Assembly: GCA_023630585.1 (NCBI GenBank)
Contig: CM042540.1
Span: 18,020,574-18,084,573 of the forward strand
Source of the DNA: Cranoglanis bouderius
Taxonomy: Eukaryota > Chordata > Actinopteri > Siluriformes > Cranoglanididae
Reading direction: 5' to 3'
Length of the DNA stretch: 64,000 nt
Translations under genes and position numbers: made by a program
The notes under the pieces: model-generated
What the model was told of the DNA's origin: nothing
Databases searched by the model: none
The model's input: only the letters and a program-made list of their open reading frames with translations
Shown here: positions 47,901 to 60,013 of the stretch, in pieces
Numbering within the stretch: the first letter of the stretch is position 1
Layout: each line of letters starts with the position of its first letter

Positions 47901-50900
47901 TACAACAGCAAAAGACCACATTGGGTTCCACCCCTGTTATGTTTTTTGCATGCCGAGATGCTTTTCTGCTCACCACAGTTGCAAAGAGTGATTATATCAG
48001 TTACTATATCCTTCCTGGCAGCTCAAACCAATCTGGCCCTTTTCTTCTAAACTCACATATTAACAAGGCGTTTCCACCCACAGAACCATTTTTTGTTTTG
48101 TTTTGTTTTTCGCATCATTCTGTTGTGTGTGAAAATATGCAGGTCTGCAGGTGTTCCTAATAAAGTGGATGGTGAGTGTAGGTGTCTGCCTTCATACTTC
48201 TAGATGACATGAGTGTGTACCTAAGGGCAAGTGTCACATGAACCAAACTAGAGTTTATACAAAAGCAAAAAAGACCCGTCTCTGAGAAACTATAAATCAG
48301 CCCTCTTGGTTGTTATGATTTGCACAGAATGTATATCAGTGGTTTTAAATCTGCAGGCTTCTCAATTATCTGATGCTAAATTGCAGCACTTTTTGTTATC
48401 TGTAGAATATTCGAAAGCTTGATTCGGGCAATGGACCAGTTCGCTTTCGCCTCATGATGAGCGATGGCCTTCACACCATGTCCTGTAAGTTTTACTCTTT
48501 TTTTTTTTTTTTTTTCTTCTTTTTTTCTCACTGATGTTTGTTTCTTTGATATTAATTTGAATTGAGGCATTTATATTTTGAGATCAATTCCTAAAATTGA
48601 AAAATGAAGATGTTCAAAGTGTTTAGACAGGAGTTTTGGCTATATCCTATAATAAATATGTGCCTCATTGTTGCTGTCTGTTATAACTAAAGAGGCATTT
48701 CTCTGCACATATGTTACTCAGAGTAGTAAGACCGAATTGCAGCACAGGAACACGTTTATTTGCACAGATGCGCTGAGATTAACGCATCAGGAGACGGGCA
48801 TGCTGCTGTGGAGGGACTCTGTTTAAAATGATCAAAGAGCAGGAAAAGAAGGGGGAAAGCATCATGGAAAAAACACCCTTTCCTCTAATTAATTTAGTCA
48901 GCTGTAAAAGTGTTAATGGAATGCAAACTCATGCATAAGTTACAGAGCAGTTTCATTACCCATTAAGAAGCACAGCTGTGCTGCATCTTAATTACCGTCT
49001 CTGGCAGACACACCCAGGCTGTAGGTGTGAGCCGAGACTAATGCCAGTTTTTATTTTTTTAGTGAGAGATGGATGTGTAGCTGTTTAATCTTGCCTGTTT
49101 TGCTTGTTCGATTTGTTTGTGTGCAGCCTTCATGCTCGCCACGCCGCTGAACTCCCTGGCTGAACAAAACCTTGTAGCTCCCAACTGTGTGTGCTTGCTG
49201 AAGAAAAGTGTCACCAACGTCCTTAAGGATGGACGGTCAGGGCATATTTCACTTTGATACTCTTGATTTATGTCTTACTTACTCATGACCTTAAGCAGCT
49301 ATTAAAATAAAGAATGTGCAGTCTTCCTAGGCTAGGGATATTCAACTAAAATTTGTCAAACTAAAGCCGGCTTTACACTGACTTGATTTTTTTCTCTGTC
49401 GCTGCAAATTTGTAAAAAAAATAACAATAAATAGTTGAGATCTGCGGTCTTGCAGTGAATAATGTGCCATGCTCACCAGCAGCCGATTTAGTGCCAGTGA
49501 GACCAAAGACAGCTGACAGCAAGGTCAGGGGGAAAAAAATTTAAATCTCAGTGTGACCACTGCTATGATGCTCTTCTAAAAGCCACCGATAAGAAGACGG
49601 TATAGGATTACGTGAAACTCATGTGACAGCTACAAACACAGTAGTGGCAAAAAGTTGTGGTGAAATGTGAATGAAACATGCAAATGGACAGAAGAAAATC
49701 TCCTTATTACCTCAAACATGGAGAACATTATCACACAGTCTAATTAGGGATGGACGATGTAGACTTAAAACTATATCACAATATTTCATGTTTTTACGGT
49801 AACGATATTAACAATAAATAAATAAAAGTAGACAATATGAAAATAGTAACATTCAACACGATCTTTTTGGCCGCAAGTAACATCAACACAAACGTTGATC
49901 CAAAAAAGTAAAACTTAATCCTGAGCATCATTAAATACTAAACTAGGGCTGGGCGATATGACAAAAATATCATATCACGATACTTGAGGACATTTCTACG
50001 ATCATGATGCATAATTTATCTAACAAACCGTCTGTGAAACAGTAGTAAAATAAAATAAAAAAACCTGTTTGATGATACTTTTCTTTAATGCCTACAAAGA
50101 CAAAGAGGATTAAGCTTAAAAAAAAGTCAAACCAACGTCATCAATTCAGTGTCATTTCATTTGTAATGATTAAAAGTGTAAAAAAAAAAAAAAAAAGAAC
50201 CCGTCACCATACCGATAGCGATATCTCAGAAAAGTGTATCGTGTAATCATTTATCACGATATCGATATCATATCGATATATTGCCCAGCCCTATACTACA
50301 CTGTACCAATTAAGTAGGCTGTCAAATAGAAAATGAATTTTATTCACCAATTAAAATTCCAGTAAAAATGCAAACACCAATACTCGCAGGCTTTATAATC
50401 TAACCTCCGCCTTCCACCATGCTTGTTCTCGTTTTCCACACGAGATGCTCAGGCTGCGACACATAAACACGTCGTCAACTATATCGTCAGTAACGTGGGA
50501 TGACAAATTCTTATCATGGGGAGGAATTGTACCAGTACATCACTGATGATACGATATGGCACAGCCCTAAGTCTAATCTAGAATTTGGCCAAGATTTTAT
50601 TGGAATCAACCCATGCAGCATGACAAGTAATAATCTTAACAGACTGCTGAAATCACAAAGTGTAAATCTGTTGCTGTCACTGAAGAGCAGTTGCCTTTTA
50701 ATGCTTAAGCATTAATGATTATATCATGGCTATAAATAACGCACACTCTGCTTGTCTTTATGAAAACTGCCCTTTCTCATTGAGCCTTCAAATAAATCAT
50801 TTACATACATGCACGTGATTGGCTGCTACTGAAGCCGAGATGGTCAATGTTGGAAAAACGACTAGAGTTGCTGGACTACGGCCAGCCTTTTTCATACGTT

Positions 50901-53074
50901 GATCAGTTCTGCTACAGTACTTGATTCGATCCGCTGAAATGTTTTGCTAGGTCTGTATCTGAACTGCAGCTCTCCAGTTGATGTCCCCTGTCCTAGAGCA
51001 GGGGTTCTCAAACTTCTTGCAGTCAAGAACTGCTATTTAATGGTGAAAAAAAAAAAAAAATCGGAGGACTCCTTAAGCACAGATTAATTTATATAATCCA
51101 TCTATTATTTAAGTATGCACAATAATATGTAATATTGGCTATGGCTATTTATTGAAACTCTCCACTCACAGAACAAATTTTATTTAAATTGTCATTGCAT
51201 TCAAATTGATGATATTTATAAACCTGCTTGTTTTTTTTTTATTTTTTTTTTTTTATTACATTTACTGAGGTTTAGATTAAACTAATTCAATTCAAGTTAT
51301 AGTCTAATAACTGTAAGCAAATATATGAAATATAATAATTTTGTGGGTTACGATTACCATTTCTGTAACAAGAATTTTAAAAATCACTGACAGTGCCTCA
51401 AGGACTCGACTTCAGAATCTTGGTCCTAGAGTATGAATTATCTATAACCAAGAAAAGTTGTTTTTTTTATGCCGTGTATTTATGAGGATGTAATTGTCTC
51501 AGTGGCTGTTCTGAATATCTGTTGTTTGTTTGTATGCCATAGCACTGTGGTTATTATCCTGGACTTGGAGGTGATTAAACCTGCGGATCAGGTGGCAGGG
51601 AAGATAGGAGACCCAACTCCTTATGTTGAGGGTGAGTACACACTAAACTGGGGAACCCAGGAACGTTGTTTACTGCTTGGGTTATGTTACTGATTGATAA
51701 GAAACAGCACTTCAGTTCATCCAGTGGTGGACAAATCATAAATTCATTAGCTAGCATACCGGGCATGGGAAATATGAAATGTGGTACCCAGTCATATGTT
51801 ACGCCTGCATGGAAGTCAACTAATGTAATGTAACCGAAAAGTATTATATAATACATTTATGTAGTCGAAGTCTTTATCCTCTCCTGATGTTGTCTCTGGT
51901 AATAAAGCATGATGTGTGTGCCCTTGACAAAAAGGCAGAAAGTCTTTTGAAACATTTCACTTATGAGCTGTGTTGTTTCGTCATCACATGTGAAGGTGTT
52001 ATTTAAGTCTGACGAGCGTCTTTATTTTCGCTCTATGAAGTGTTTAAATGTGAGTTGATTTGTATAACTGTTTGTACTGCGCTGCACTGTATTCACCACA
52101 TCCTTTCATATTTCTGATTGTGGAAAGATGGTCTATCATCTATTCAAGGTAATATGCCTAGTTAGAAATGATTCCTACCAACAGGCAGACCACATCCTCA
52201 CTATTGCAGCAGGTGGCAGGATTCAGGAAAGAATAACATGCATTACAGCATCAAGGTGTTTTGCACCACCAAGAGGCATATGAACCAAATGGAATGTGTT
52301 GAGTCTTTGGTGCAAGATTTTTTTAAAAATCTTTCACTTGTTGTTAGAAAAAAAAAATAAAACAAAACAATGGTAAAGATTCTGTTAACAGCTTACTGAA
52401 CCTACTTGTCCAGCAGGCAACTGTGAATGAAAAACTAATGGCCAAGACATATAATCTTCTTGTCCTGAGTGCCCAGGCTACCAGTTTTCCACTTCTGTGA
52501 TCCATTTTGGATGCCCCTAGAGAAAACTGCATCATGCCTCCTAATTGAAAACACCACTGAACCTTGTGTTGCTTTTAAGTTGGTTTTGTGCTCTTTGTTG
52601 CTCCAGGTCAGTCCAAGGCTCCACAGACTGTACCTGCTCTTGCCCCTTCTCCGTCTGCTTCTTCTGCACGTCCACTGCAGCCACAAAATGGAGGTAATTG
52701 TCCATGTTTTAATCACATGATACAATTATTTACATTTGTTTCATCAACACAGTTTGTTGGAACCTTTTTGCCTTTTAGTAAGTGTGTTGCATTGAAGTTT
52801 TACATGCATAAGTATTTTGAAAATCAGTGTATAATGTGGTCTGTGCATTTTGCTGTGCATTCTCACACACGGCCAGCAGGTGGCAGGAGTTTTGTGCACA
52901 ATTTAGTGACACATACTCTCCTGTAATGGCTTCCATCATCTGGTGGTACTTGTGTTAAACACTTTTTAAATGCGCATGACTTTTGAAGAGGTGTAGTAGA
53001 AGTAGAGGATATATTTCCTGTGAGCTTAGTAAAGTGTTATTGCAAAAACATTACTAATAACTAAGGCATCAGAT

Positions 53075-53151
<77 letters not shown>

Positions 53152-55488
53152 ACAATTATAAACAATAACAAGAATAAACAATTGTGAACAAAATACAGGT
53201 TTATAAAAAAAACATTGTTAAATATAGGTGTGCAACAATTAGCACCCTTTTAGTCAATACTTTGTGCTACCTCCTTTTGCCAAGATAACAGCTCTGAGTC
53301 TTCTCCTATAATGCCTGATGAGGTTGGAGAATACATGGCAAGGGATCTGAGACCATTCCTCCATACAGAATCTCTCCAGATCCTTCAAATTTTGATGTCC
53401 ACACTGGTGGACTCTCCTCTTCAGTTCACCCCACAGGTTTTCTATGGGTTTCAGGTCAGGGGACTGGGATGGCCATGGCAGGGCCTTGATTTTGTGGTCG
53501 GTAAACCTTTTTTGTGTTGACTTTGATGTATGTTTTGGATCATTGTCCTGCTGGAAGATCCAGCCATGGCCCATTTTAAGCTTTCTGGCAGAGGCAGTCA
53601 GGTTTTCATTTAATATCTGTTGATATTGAAATTGAGTCCATGGTTCCATGTATCCTAACAAAATGTCCAAGTCTTCTGGCAGAAAAACAGCCCCAAAACA
53701 TTAAAGATCCACCACCATATTTAACCGTGGACATGAGGTACTTTTCCATATGGCTACCACTCTGTGTGCGCCAGAACCACCTCTGGTGTTTATTGCCCAG
53801 AAGCTCTATTTTGATTTCATCTGACCATAGAACTCCATCCCATTTGAAGTTCCAGTAGTGTCTGGCAAACTGAAGATGCTTGAGTTTGTTTTTGGATGAG
53901 AATAGAGACTTTTTTCTTGAAACCCTTCTAAACAACTTGTGGTGATGTAGGTGACTTCGAATTGTAGTTTTGGAAACACAACTAACTTCACAGTGTGTTG
54001 AGACAGTATAGACACACGTCCTCTTCCAGGTTGATTCATAACATTTCCAGTTGACTGGAACTTCTTAATTATTGCCCTGATGGTGGAAATGGGCATTTTC
54101 AATGCTAGTGCCATTTTCTTATAGCCACTTCCCATTTTGTGAAGCTCAACAACCTTTTGCTGCACATCACAGCTATATTCCTTGGTCTTATCCATTGTTA
54201 TGAATGACTAAGGGAATTTGGCTTATGTGTTACCTCATATTTATTCCCCTGTGAAACAGGAAGTCATGGTTGAACAATTTCCTGTTCCTAGTCACCCAGT
54301 TGTACTAACAAAATTGTAAAATATCACTGGGAATATACTTCAAATATATTTGAATTCATAGGGGTGCCAATAATTGTTGCACACCTATATTTAACAAAGA
54401 TATATATTTTTGGATAAAAAGCTGTGTTTTGAGTATTTTTGTGAACAAAACATCAAAATATCAAAAGGTTAAACCAAGGGTGCCAATAATAGTGGAGGGC
54501 ACTGTGTGTGTGTATACAGTGCCTATAGCAAATCATCATTTTTTGTCACATTACACCCTGGAAATTAAAATAAATTAAATCTAACTTTTGCCAGCTTTAT
54601 TTACACATTATAACCCTTGACATCGAAGTGAAAATAACATTTTAAAAAAATTCTGAACAATTATTAAAATTTAATCAGTGAAATACCTGGTTTGGATAAG
54701 TGATCACCCCCTTAGAGTAACCATTATAAACTTGCTCAGGTACAACCAGTCACTTCCCAGATCACACACCATGCTAACTGCCTCCCACCTGACATCAATT
54801 GCAGCGGTTTTGATTACTTCATAAGAAAACCGGCTGTTCCATGATGATTCCATTACTAGTAGTGCATGGCAACGCAAAGAATACACCATGGTTGGAAATG
54901 TGCTTTCAGAAGGGCTCCGGGACAAAGTTGTGGAAAGGCACAAGTTAGGAGAAGGATACAAAAAGATTTCAAAGGCTTTAACTATCCCTCTGAGTACCGT
55001 TCAGAGCATTATTAAGAAGTGGAAAGCATATGGCACCACCGACACCTTGCTTAGATCGGGCCGTCCCTCCAAACTGGATGACCGAGCCAGGAGGATATTG
55101 ATCAGGGAATCAATCACCAAGAGGCCAATGGCAACTTTGAAGGACTTACAAGTCCTTATGGCTGAGATTGGTCGGTCTGTGCATGTGACAACAATCTCAC
55201 AAGCTTTACACAAAGCTGGCCTATATGGCAGGGTGGCAAGAAAGAAGCCACCCTGCCCCATTGAAAATCTGTGGAATGACATGAAGACTACAGTCCACAA
55301 ACGGTCACCATGAAATTTAACTGAACTTGAGCAGTTCTGCAAAGAAGAGTGGGCAAATATTGCAAAGTCTAGATGTGCAAAGTTAGTAGAGACATATCCC
55401 AACAGACTAAATGCTGTAATTAAAAAGGCTGTAATTAAGGCAAATTAAAGCAAGGGGGTGATCCTTTTTCCAACTCGGTGATTCTGTT

Positions 55489-55527
<39 letters not shown>

Positions 55528-58500
55528 GTGTAAGCTCAGGGTGTATTAATGAAATATTTTTGTTACACCATCAAATTATTTTCACATCCTTTAATGTGTA
55601 GATGGTAAGTATTAAACAAAAATTTCCAGAACCATTGATTCAGTACTTGAAAATGATTTTTTGTGCAATGATCAATCACAGAGACTGATTTTGTTCAAAA
55701 ATAAGTTTATATTCAGACAGTCATGGTGGCATTATTACTTTTTTATTATTATTATTATTTTTTAAGAGCTCAGCACAGTAGTGGATACTTAATTAACTCT
55801 GGCTGTCTCATCCAGGTTTACCATTGTGCATGCTTCAGTGACTTCTCTTTTACTGGTCTCATTAGGCGGCATGAATAGAGGCTCCAGTCGTGATTTTGGG
55901 AAGAAGCCCATGACTGCTCCCAGCACACCAGGAGGCGCGTCAAAAGTAGTGCCTATTGCCAGCCTTAATCCCTACCAGTCAAAGTTAGTGTGAATGTCTC
56001 TGTTTTGATCTCCCTGTCTTGCTGTCAGGCTTTTGTGTGTGTGACATCACTGTGTGGTGCTATTTATGAACTGAGATATGTGTTCCCTAGATGGACCATT
56101 AGAGCACGAGTCACTAACAAGAGCTCCATTCGTACCTGGAGCAACTCTCGAGGGGATGGAAAGCTCTTCTCCATGGAGATTGTTGACGAAAGTGTAAGAA
56201 TCTAACATTCTGAATTGGTTTAGAAGTAGAGCCCAGTCCAATGAGTGTGTTAACCCTGGACTTTTCATTGATTGTGCTGTTTATAGGGAGAAATTAGAGT
56301 GACTGGGTTTAATCAGGAGGTGGACAAATTCTACTCCCTGGTCGAACAGGGGAAGGCAAGTAGTGTTTTTTTTTTTTTTTCTTTCTTTTTTTTTCTTCTT
56401 TTTTTTCCCCCCTTCTTTTTTCCAACTTGTCCCTTTTCTGATTAGCAGCTTAGTGCGAGTGTCAACTGAATGTTTGTGAGTAATGGTACAAAAGATGGTA
56501 GAACCGTTTCCCCCAGTTAGTAGCATTTAATGTTCTAGGATGTCTTAAGTCTAGATCTTTATTAGTAGACACAAATACTGTTGCTTATCTGTTCATTACC
56601 TTTACTGGCTGTCTGGCTGACAGAATTGGAAAATCTGGCACTGTTTTCCAAAATTCAGACAGAAATCAACTTTGGAGACAGTTGGATGTCCTGCTTAAAC
56701 TTTCAGATCTGTTTATACTTTATGGCAGGTGTACTACATCTCTAAGGGCACTCTGAAGATCGCCAACAAACAGTTCACATCTCTTAAGAACGACTATGAG
56801 ATGACTCTGAATGGCGAGTCGACCATCATCCCCTGTGACGACACCCACGATGTACCCATGGTACAGTGTGACTTTGTCTCCATTGCTGATTTGGACGCTC
56901 GGGACAAGGACGCCATTGTGGGTGAGTGTGCCAGTCGTGTGATAGCCATCATTAATAACAGACATTTTGATAATTAGCGTCGGTAGAGCAGATAGGGCAA
57001 GCCTGTACCTCCTTGAGATTGATGCGTAACTGGCCCAGGAGGCTGTGGTAATTATAACAGTGGTGATGAATTCAGGATTAATAATAGTGATGACAGTAAT
57101 AGCCTGTGGCTCAATTTGACTTTCCATCCCTTTTGGTGGGGGGGGTCAGAGGGGGGGGGAAGACTCTGTCACCGGTAAAATAAGAAGGTAATAAGCACAG
57201 TGGTAATTATGGTAATGGAAGCAGGAGCAAGGTAAGGTGCAGCATGTGTGTGTTTCGGGCAGGTTTTGAGATGGATGTCTGTGGTTATTTGTGAAATATG
57301 CTTAATAGTGCTCAAATGAGTCATAACGGTATTAGATAAGAGGATTAAGATGGCGGCCGAGTGGAGCGAGTGTGGGAGCTTGCCATAATGAAACTGACGT
57401 GTTATTGGATTACACACAAAATGAGTGAGTCTGTCCAATGTAATGTTGGTACAAACAGGTTTTATTTAAAATATATATAAAGTATTACTCAGGCAATATG
57501 TAGACAAGCGTTTCATTACAAACACCATCAGCCAGCATGTGGAATAATGAACTAATATGAAGCACTTCCACGTAATCTGTTTTTGTTGTTTTTATCTTTT
57601 AGACGTGATCGGTGTGTGTAAGAGTGTGGAGGATGTGACGCGTATTACGACTAAGAACAGTCGCGAGGTTTCCAAGAGGAACATCCAGCTGATGGACATG
57701 TCTGGCAAATTGATCCAAGTCACCATGTGGGGAAATGAGGTAAGCCTTGCACATCCAGGAGGAGGAAATGCAAAGGCAGGGTTCTATTTGTGCTCTTCTG
57801 GGAATATAATGTAATTAGGTGTTTGTATGCATTATATAAAAACTTGCATAAGACCGTTCCAGGGCTGTACAATTAATCATACTTTAATCATCATCACACT
57901 ATAAGCTTCCGCAACATACATAGTGGGAGGCTCGATAAACAAACCACTTAAGACTTCACTAACCGCTCACATTTTAAGTATGTCCTTAGTGACAGTCTCA
58001 CACTTTTATTACTTATTATAGCATATAATTAATTATTATTGCAAGAGAACATATTTACTTGAGCAAGAATAAAAATTAAAGAAAGAAATCTACCTTTGCC
58101 ATCTTGTATTCAGCTCTACTTTTCCGTGACGTTTTTCTTTCTGTGGCTCAGTCTCAAATGGCATACAGTACATGGACGATGTATGGGCGACAGGGTTGTA
58201 CAGTGCCATTTGTGTTTGCAGCACGTTTATAGATTTTGCTTTATAGATTAAAACTTTAATAGGAGCATCTGTACACACTGCGTGTGTCACACGTTCATTT
58301 ATACAGTTATCCAATCAGCCGATCATGTGGCAGGAGCACAATGCATACAATCCTGCAGATACAGGTCAAGCGCTTGAGTTAATGTTCACATCAAACATCA
58401 CAATGAAGAAAAAGTGTGATCTCTGTGATGTTGATCGTGACATGGATATTGGTACCAGATGGGCTGGTTTGAGCATTTCAGAAAGTGCTGCTCTCCTGGG

Positions 58501-60013
58501 ATTTTCACACACAACAGTTTCTAGAGTTCATACAGAATAGTGAGAAAAACAAAAAGACGTTAAGTGAGTGACAGTTCTGTAAGTGGAAATGCCTTGTTGA
58601 TGAGAGAGGTCAGAGGAAAATGGCCAGATTGGTTCAAGCTACCAGGAGGGATATAGTAACTCATACAATCACTCTTTACAATCGTGATGAGCAGAAAAGC
58701 ATCTCAGCATGCACAAAACATTGAACCTTGAGGTAGATGGGCTACAACGGCAGAAGACAACATTGGGTTCCACCCCTGTCAGGCAAGAGCAAGGGCACAG
58801 GCAAAAATTATCTGGTCTTTTTCCAGTCTTGAACCATCTAGTTTCAATGATTTGGAGCTCTTGACCTGTATCTGCAAAAGTTTATGCCTTGTGCTGCTGC
58901 CACATTGGATAACTGCATAAATGAAAAGGTGTACATTGGTGTAGGTCTATTAAAGTGGATGGTGAGTTTATATATATTATATTTGTTGCCACAAAATTGA
59001 TTTGTGTTTAGGTTATTTTTGTTTAGGAGTGAAATACTGGTGCTGTTGCTATCTGTGGACCTAAAAATAGCAGCATATAATATTTTCAGCTTAATTTATT
59101 GCATCTCATTGTTTACATTTACGTCTATTGATTTAGAAGACGCTCTTATCCAAAGCGACATAGAAATAAGGAAATACAGGCAAAGCGACATATCAAGATA
59201 TATCATTGTTATTGCAATATTCACGTACATGGCATAAAATGCATCACTGAACTGGATAGTAAAATGAAAAGATAAGATATCGATCTAGCGTTTCTGCCTA
59301 ATATCAATATTTCATATTGGATTAGGGCACCCCGGTACACACTGTGTTTTTATTGAACAGCTGTTTGGTTGTCTAAGAGGGTTATGTAAAGTGATTAAGA
59401 TGGCAGTTATGTAACAGATTTGTCCTTAAAAACACACACGGCACAATATGTTACCATTTTACCATCTGAGCAGTGATGTTGCACATGTCCGTTACATTCG
59501 GCTCCAGACCTCACTCCGTCAGATCTCCATGCCTTTCATAGATTATGCATTTATGTTCCTCATATCATGTTTCCTAATGACGGCTAAGCATTTTGTCTGA
59601 GAGCCTGTGCATGTAGAGATTTTGTTATGCGCGCTGCCTCTTTGCATACAATCTGTCCACTGCGGGCGGCACAACGTTTCATTCTGAAATGCAGTACATG
59701 ACATGCCATGAAGGGCTTTTGGTCTTGTAGAATAACTGTTAGCTAATATAATAGCTAATATCCTATGCATAAACAGTTTCTAAGTCATTGCTCGGCTGGA
59801 TGTGAAAGACATGAGAGTGTAATCATTGCAATTGCATTTCTCTCTCTGCCATATGTTCCTTTAGGCAGAGACATTTGATGGCACCGGGCAGCCTGTCTTG
59901 GCTATAAAGGGTGCCAGGCTGTCTGATTTTGGAGGGCGCTCTCTTTCTACACTCTACAGCAGCACACTGATGATTAACCCCGACATTCCTGAGGCATACA
60001 AACTGCGAGGCTG
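44943..60013 (+). CDS. rpa1: Replication protein A 70 kDa subunit (RPA1), 5' part, 12 exons; continues beyond the window
   Basis: RPA1 is the large subunit of the RPA heterotrimer that binds ssDNA in replication, repair and recombination (family knowledge). Exons: 44943-44975, 46212-46259, 48406-48484, 49127-49235, 51543-51631, 52607-52693, 55866-55983, 56091-56193, 56287-56355, 56729-56921, 57603-57739 and 59865-60013. Phases agree throughout and give about 404 residues, starting MTVKLSEGAIEALIKGND. The N-terminal OB fold is exons 1-5 and the Pro/Ser linker exons 6-7 (APQTVPALAPSPSASSARPL). DNA-binding domain A is in exons 8-10 and B in exons 10-12. The aromatic ssDNA-stacking residues are conserved: F in GFNQEVDKF, F in ANKQFT, W in VTMWGNE and F in SDFGGRSLS. 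Domain C with its zinc finger is not in the window. Intron 9 uses a GC donor. Confidence 0.96.
44976..46211 (+). other. rpa1 intron 1
   Basis: Unique-looking sequence without an obvious transposon or exon. The donor is GAG|GTACGT and the acceptor TGTTTCAG. Confidence 0.5.
46260..47464 (+). other. rpa1 intron 2, left part, with a possible decayed repeat
   Basis: Phrases ATCGGTTATCGGCAAAAATC near 46750 and TTGGTTATCGGCAGGTACTG near 47187 bracket about 450 bp and may belong to an old DNA transposon. I could not define ends or a duplication. The rest is AT-rich. Confidence 0.35.
47465..48178. mobile_element. Tc1-derived foldback MITE in rpa1 intron 2
   Basis: It is bounded by TA at 47463-47464 and 48179-48180. 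The ends are CACTCACTGTCCACTTTATT and, inverted, CACTCACCATCCACTTTATT. Inside, about 47731-47870 and about 47947-48095 are long reverse-complement copies of the same Tc1 segment (for example AGCAGAAAAGCATCTC and its inverse GAGATGCTTTTCTGCT). The element is therefore an inverted duplication with no catalytic region. Confidence 0.85.
49236..49744 (+). other. rpa1 intron 4, left part
   Basis: No recognisable element or exon; low-complexity A runs only. Confidence 0.4.
49745..50569. mobile_element. hAT-like non-autonomous element with 8-bp target duplication (contains a second MITE)
   Basis: It starts TAGGGATGGACGATG and ends GATATGGCACAGCCCTA. The 8-mer AGTCTAAT is identical on both sides (49737-49744 and 50570-50577). 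Internal sequence (ACTTAAAACTA..ATCACAATATTT) matches the start of the element at 21256-22635, so they are the same family. Without the nested 350-bp element and its extra duplication copy it is about 467 bp. Confidence 0.87.
49944..50293. mobile_element. Nested hAT-like MITE, 350 bp
   Basis: The ends TAGGGCTGGGCGATAT and ATATTGCCCAGCCCTA are near-perfect inverted repeats. The flanking 8-mers TACTAAAC (49936-49943) and TACTACAC (50294-50301) differ at one base. The interior resembles the MITE at 9690-9982 in reverse (shared phrases around TGATGATACTTTTCTTTAA and TCATATCACGAT). It sits inside 49745-50569 and must be the later insertion. Confidence 0.85.
50578..51542 (+). other. rpa1 intron 4, right part
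   Basis: A repeat fragment starting AGGGGTTCTCAAACTTCTTGC at about 51001 is akin to the one near 6845. The rest shows poly-A and poly-T runs and no exon before 51543. Confidence 0.45.
51632..52606 (+). other. rpa1 intron 5
   Basis: No transposon or additional exon was recognised; the acceptor CTCCAG ends at 52606. Confidence 0.45.
53088..53148. repeat. (TA)n microsatellite
   Basis: About 60 nt of alternating TA follow an A tract in rpa1 intron 6. It lies next to a Tc1 element, whose insertion target is TA. Confidence 0.95.
53226..54390 (-). mobile_element. Tc1/mariner element with broken transposase
   Basis: The ends AGGTGTGCAACAATTAGCAC and, inverted, AGGTGTGCAACAATTATTGG lie at 53226 and 54390. 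The minus-strand transposase is split over three frames: MDKTKEYSCDVQQKVVELHK (HTH part, 53806-54195), the middle with WSDEIKIELLG (first D; 53606-53935), and QQDNDPKHTSKSTQKRF with SPDLKPIENLWGELKRRVH (53254-53670). At least two frameshifts make it inactive. Confidence 0.9.
54523..55480 (+). mobile_element. Internally deleted Tc1/mariner element
   Basis: The left end is near 54523 (CAGTGCCTATAGCAAATC) and the right end near 55480 (GGGGTGATCCTTTTTCCAA). The plus-strand frame 54888-55313 starts MVGNVLSEGLRDKVVERH and runs through a helix-turn-helix and a GRPSK motif. After GRVARKKP it jumps directly to CPIENLWNDMKTTVHKR. The catalytic core with both Asp residues is deleted, but the frame stays open across the junction for 141 codons. 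Confidence 0.88.
56922..57602 (+). other. rpa1 intron 10
   Basis: Single-copy-looking sequence; a G-rich tract (GGTGGGGGGGGTCAG) lies at about 57135-57160. No exon or element was recognised. Confidence 0.45.
58290..58967. mobile_element. Deleted Tc1-family copy in rpa1 intron 11
   Basis: The sequence shares phrases with 47465-48178, such as GATACAGGTCAAGCGCTTGA, TGGGATTTTCACACACAACA and AGCATCTCAGCATGCACAAA, and ends CTATTAAAGTGGATGGTGAG. The left terminal repeat is missing or unrecognisable. No transposase core is present. Confidence 0.75.
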
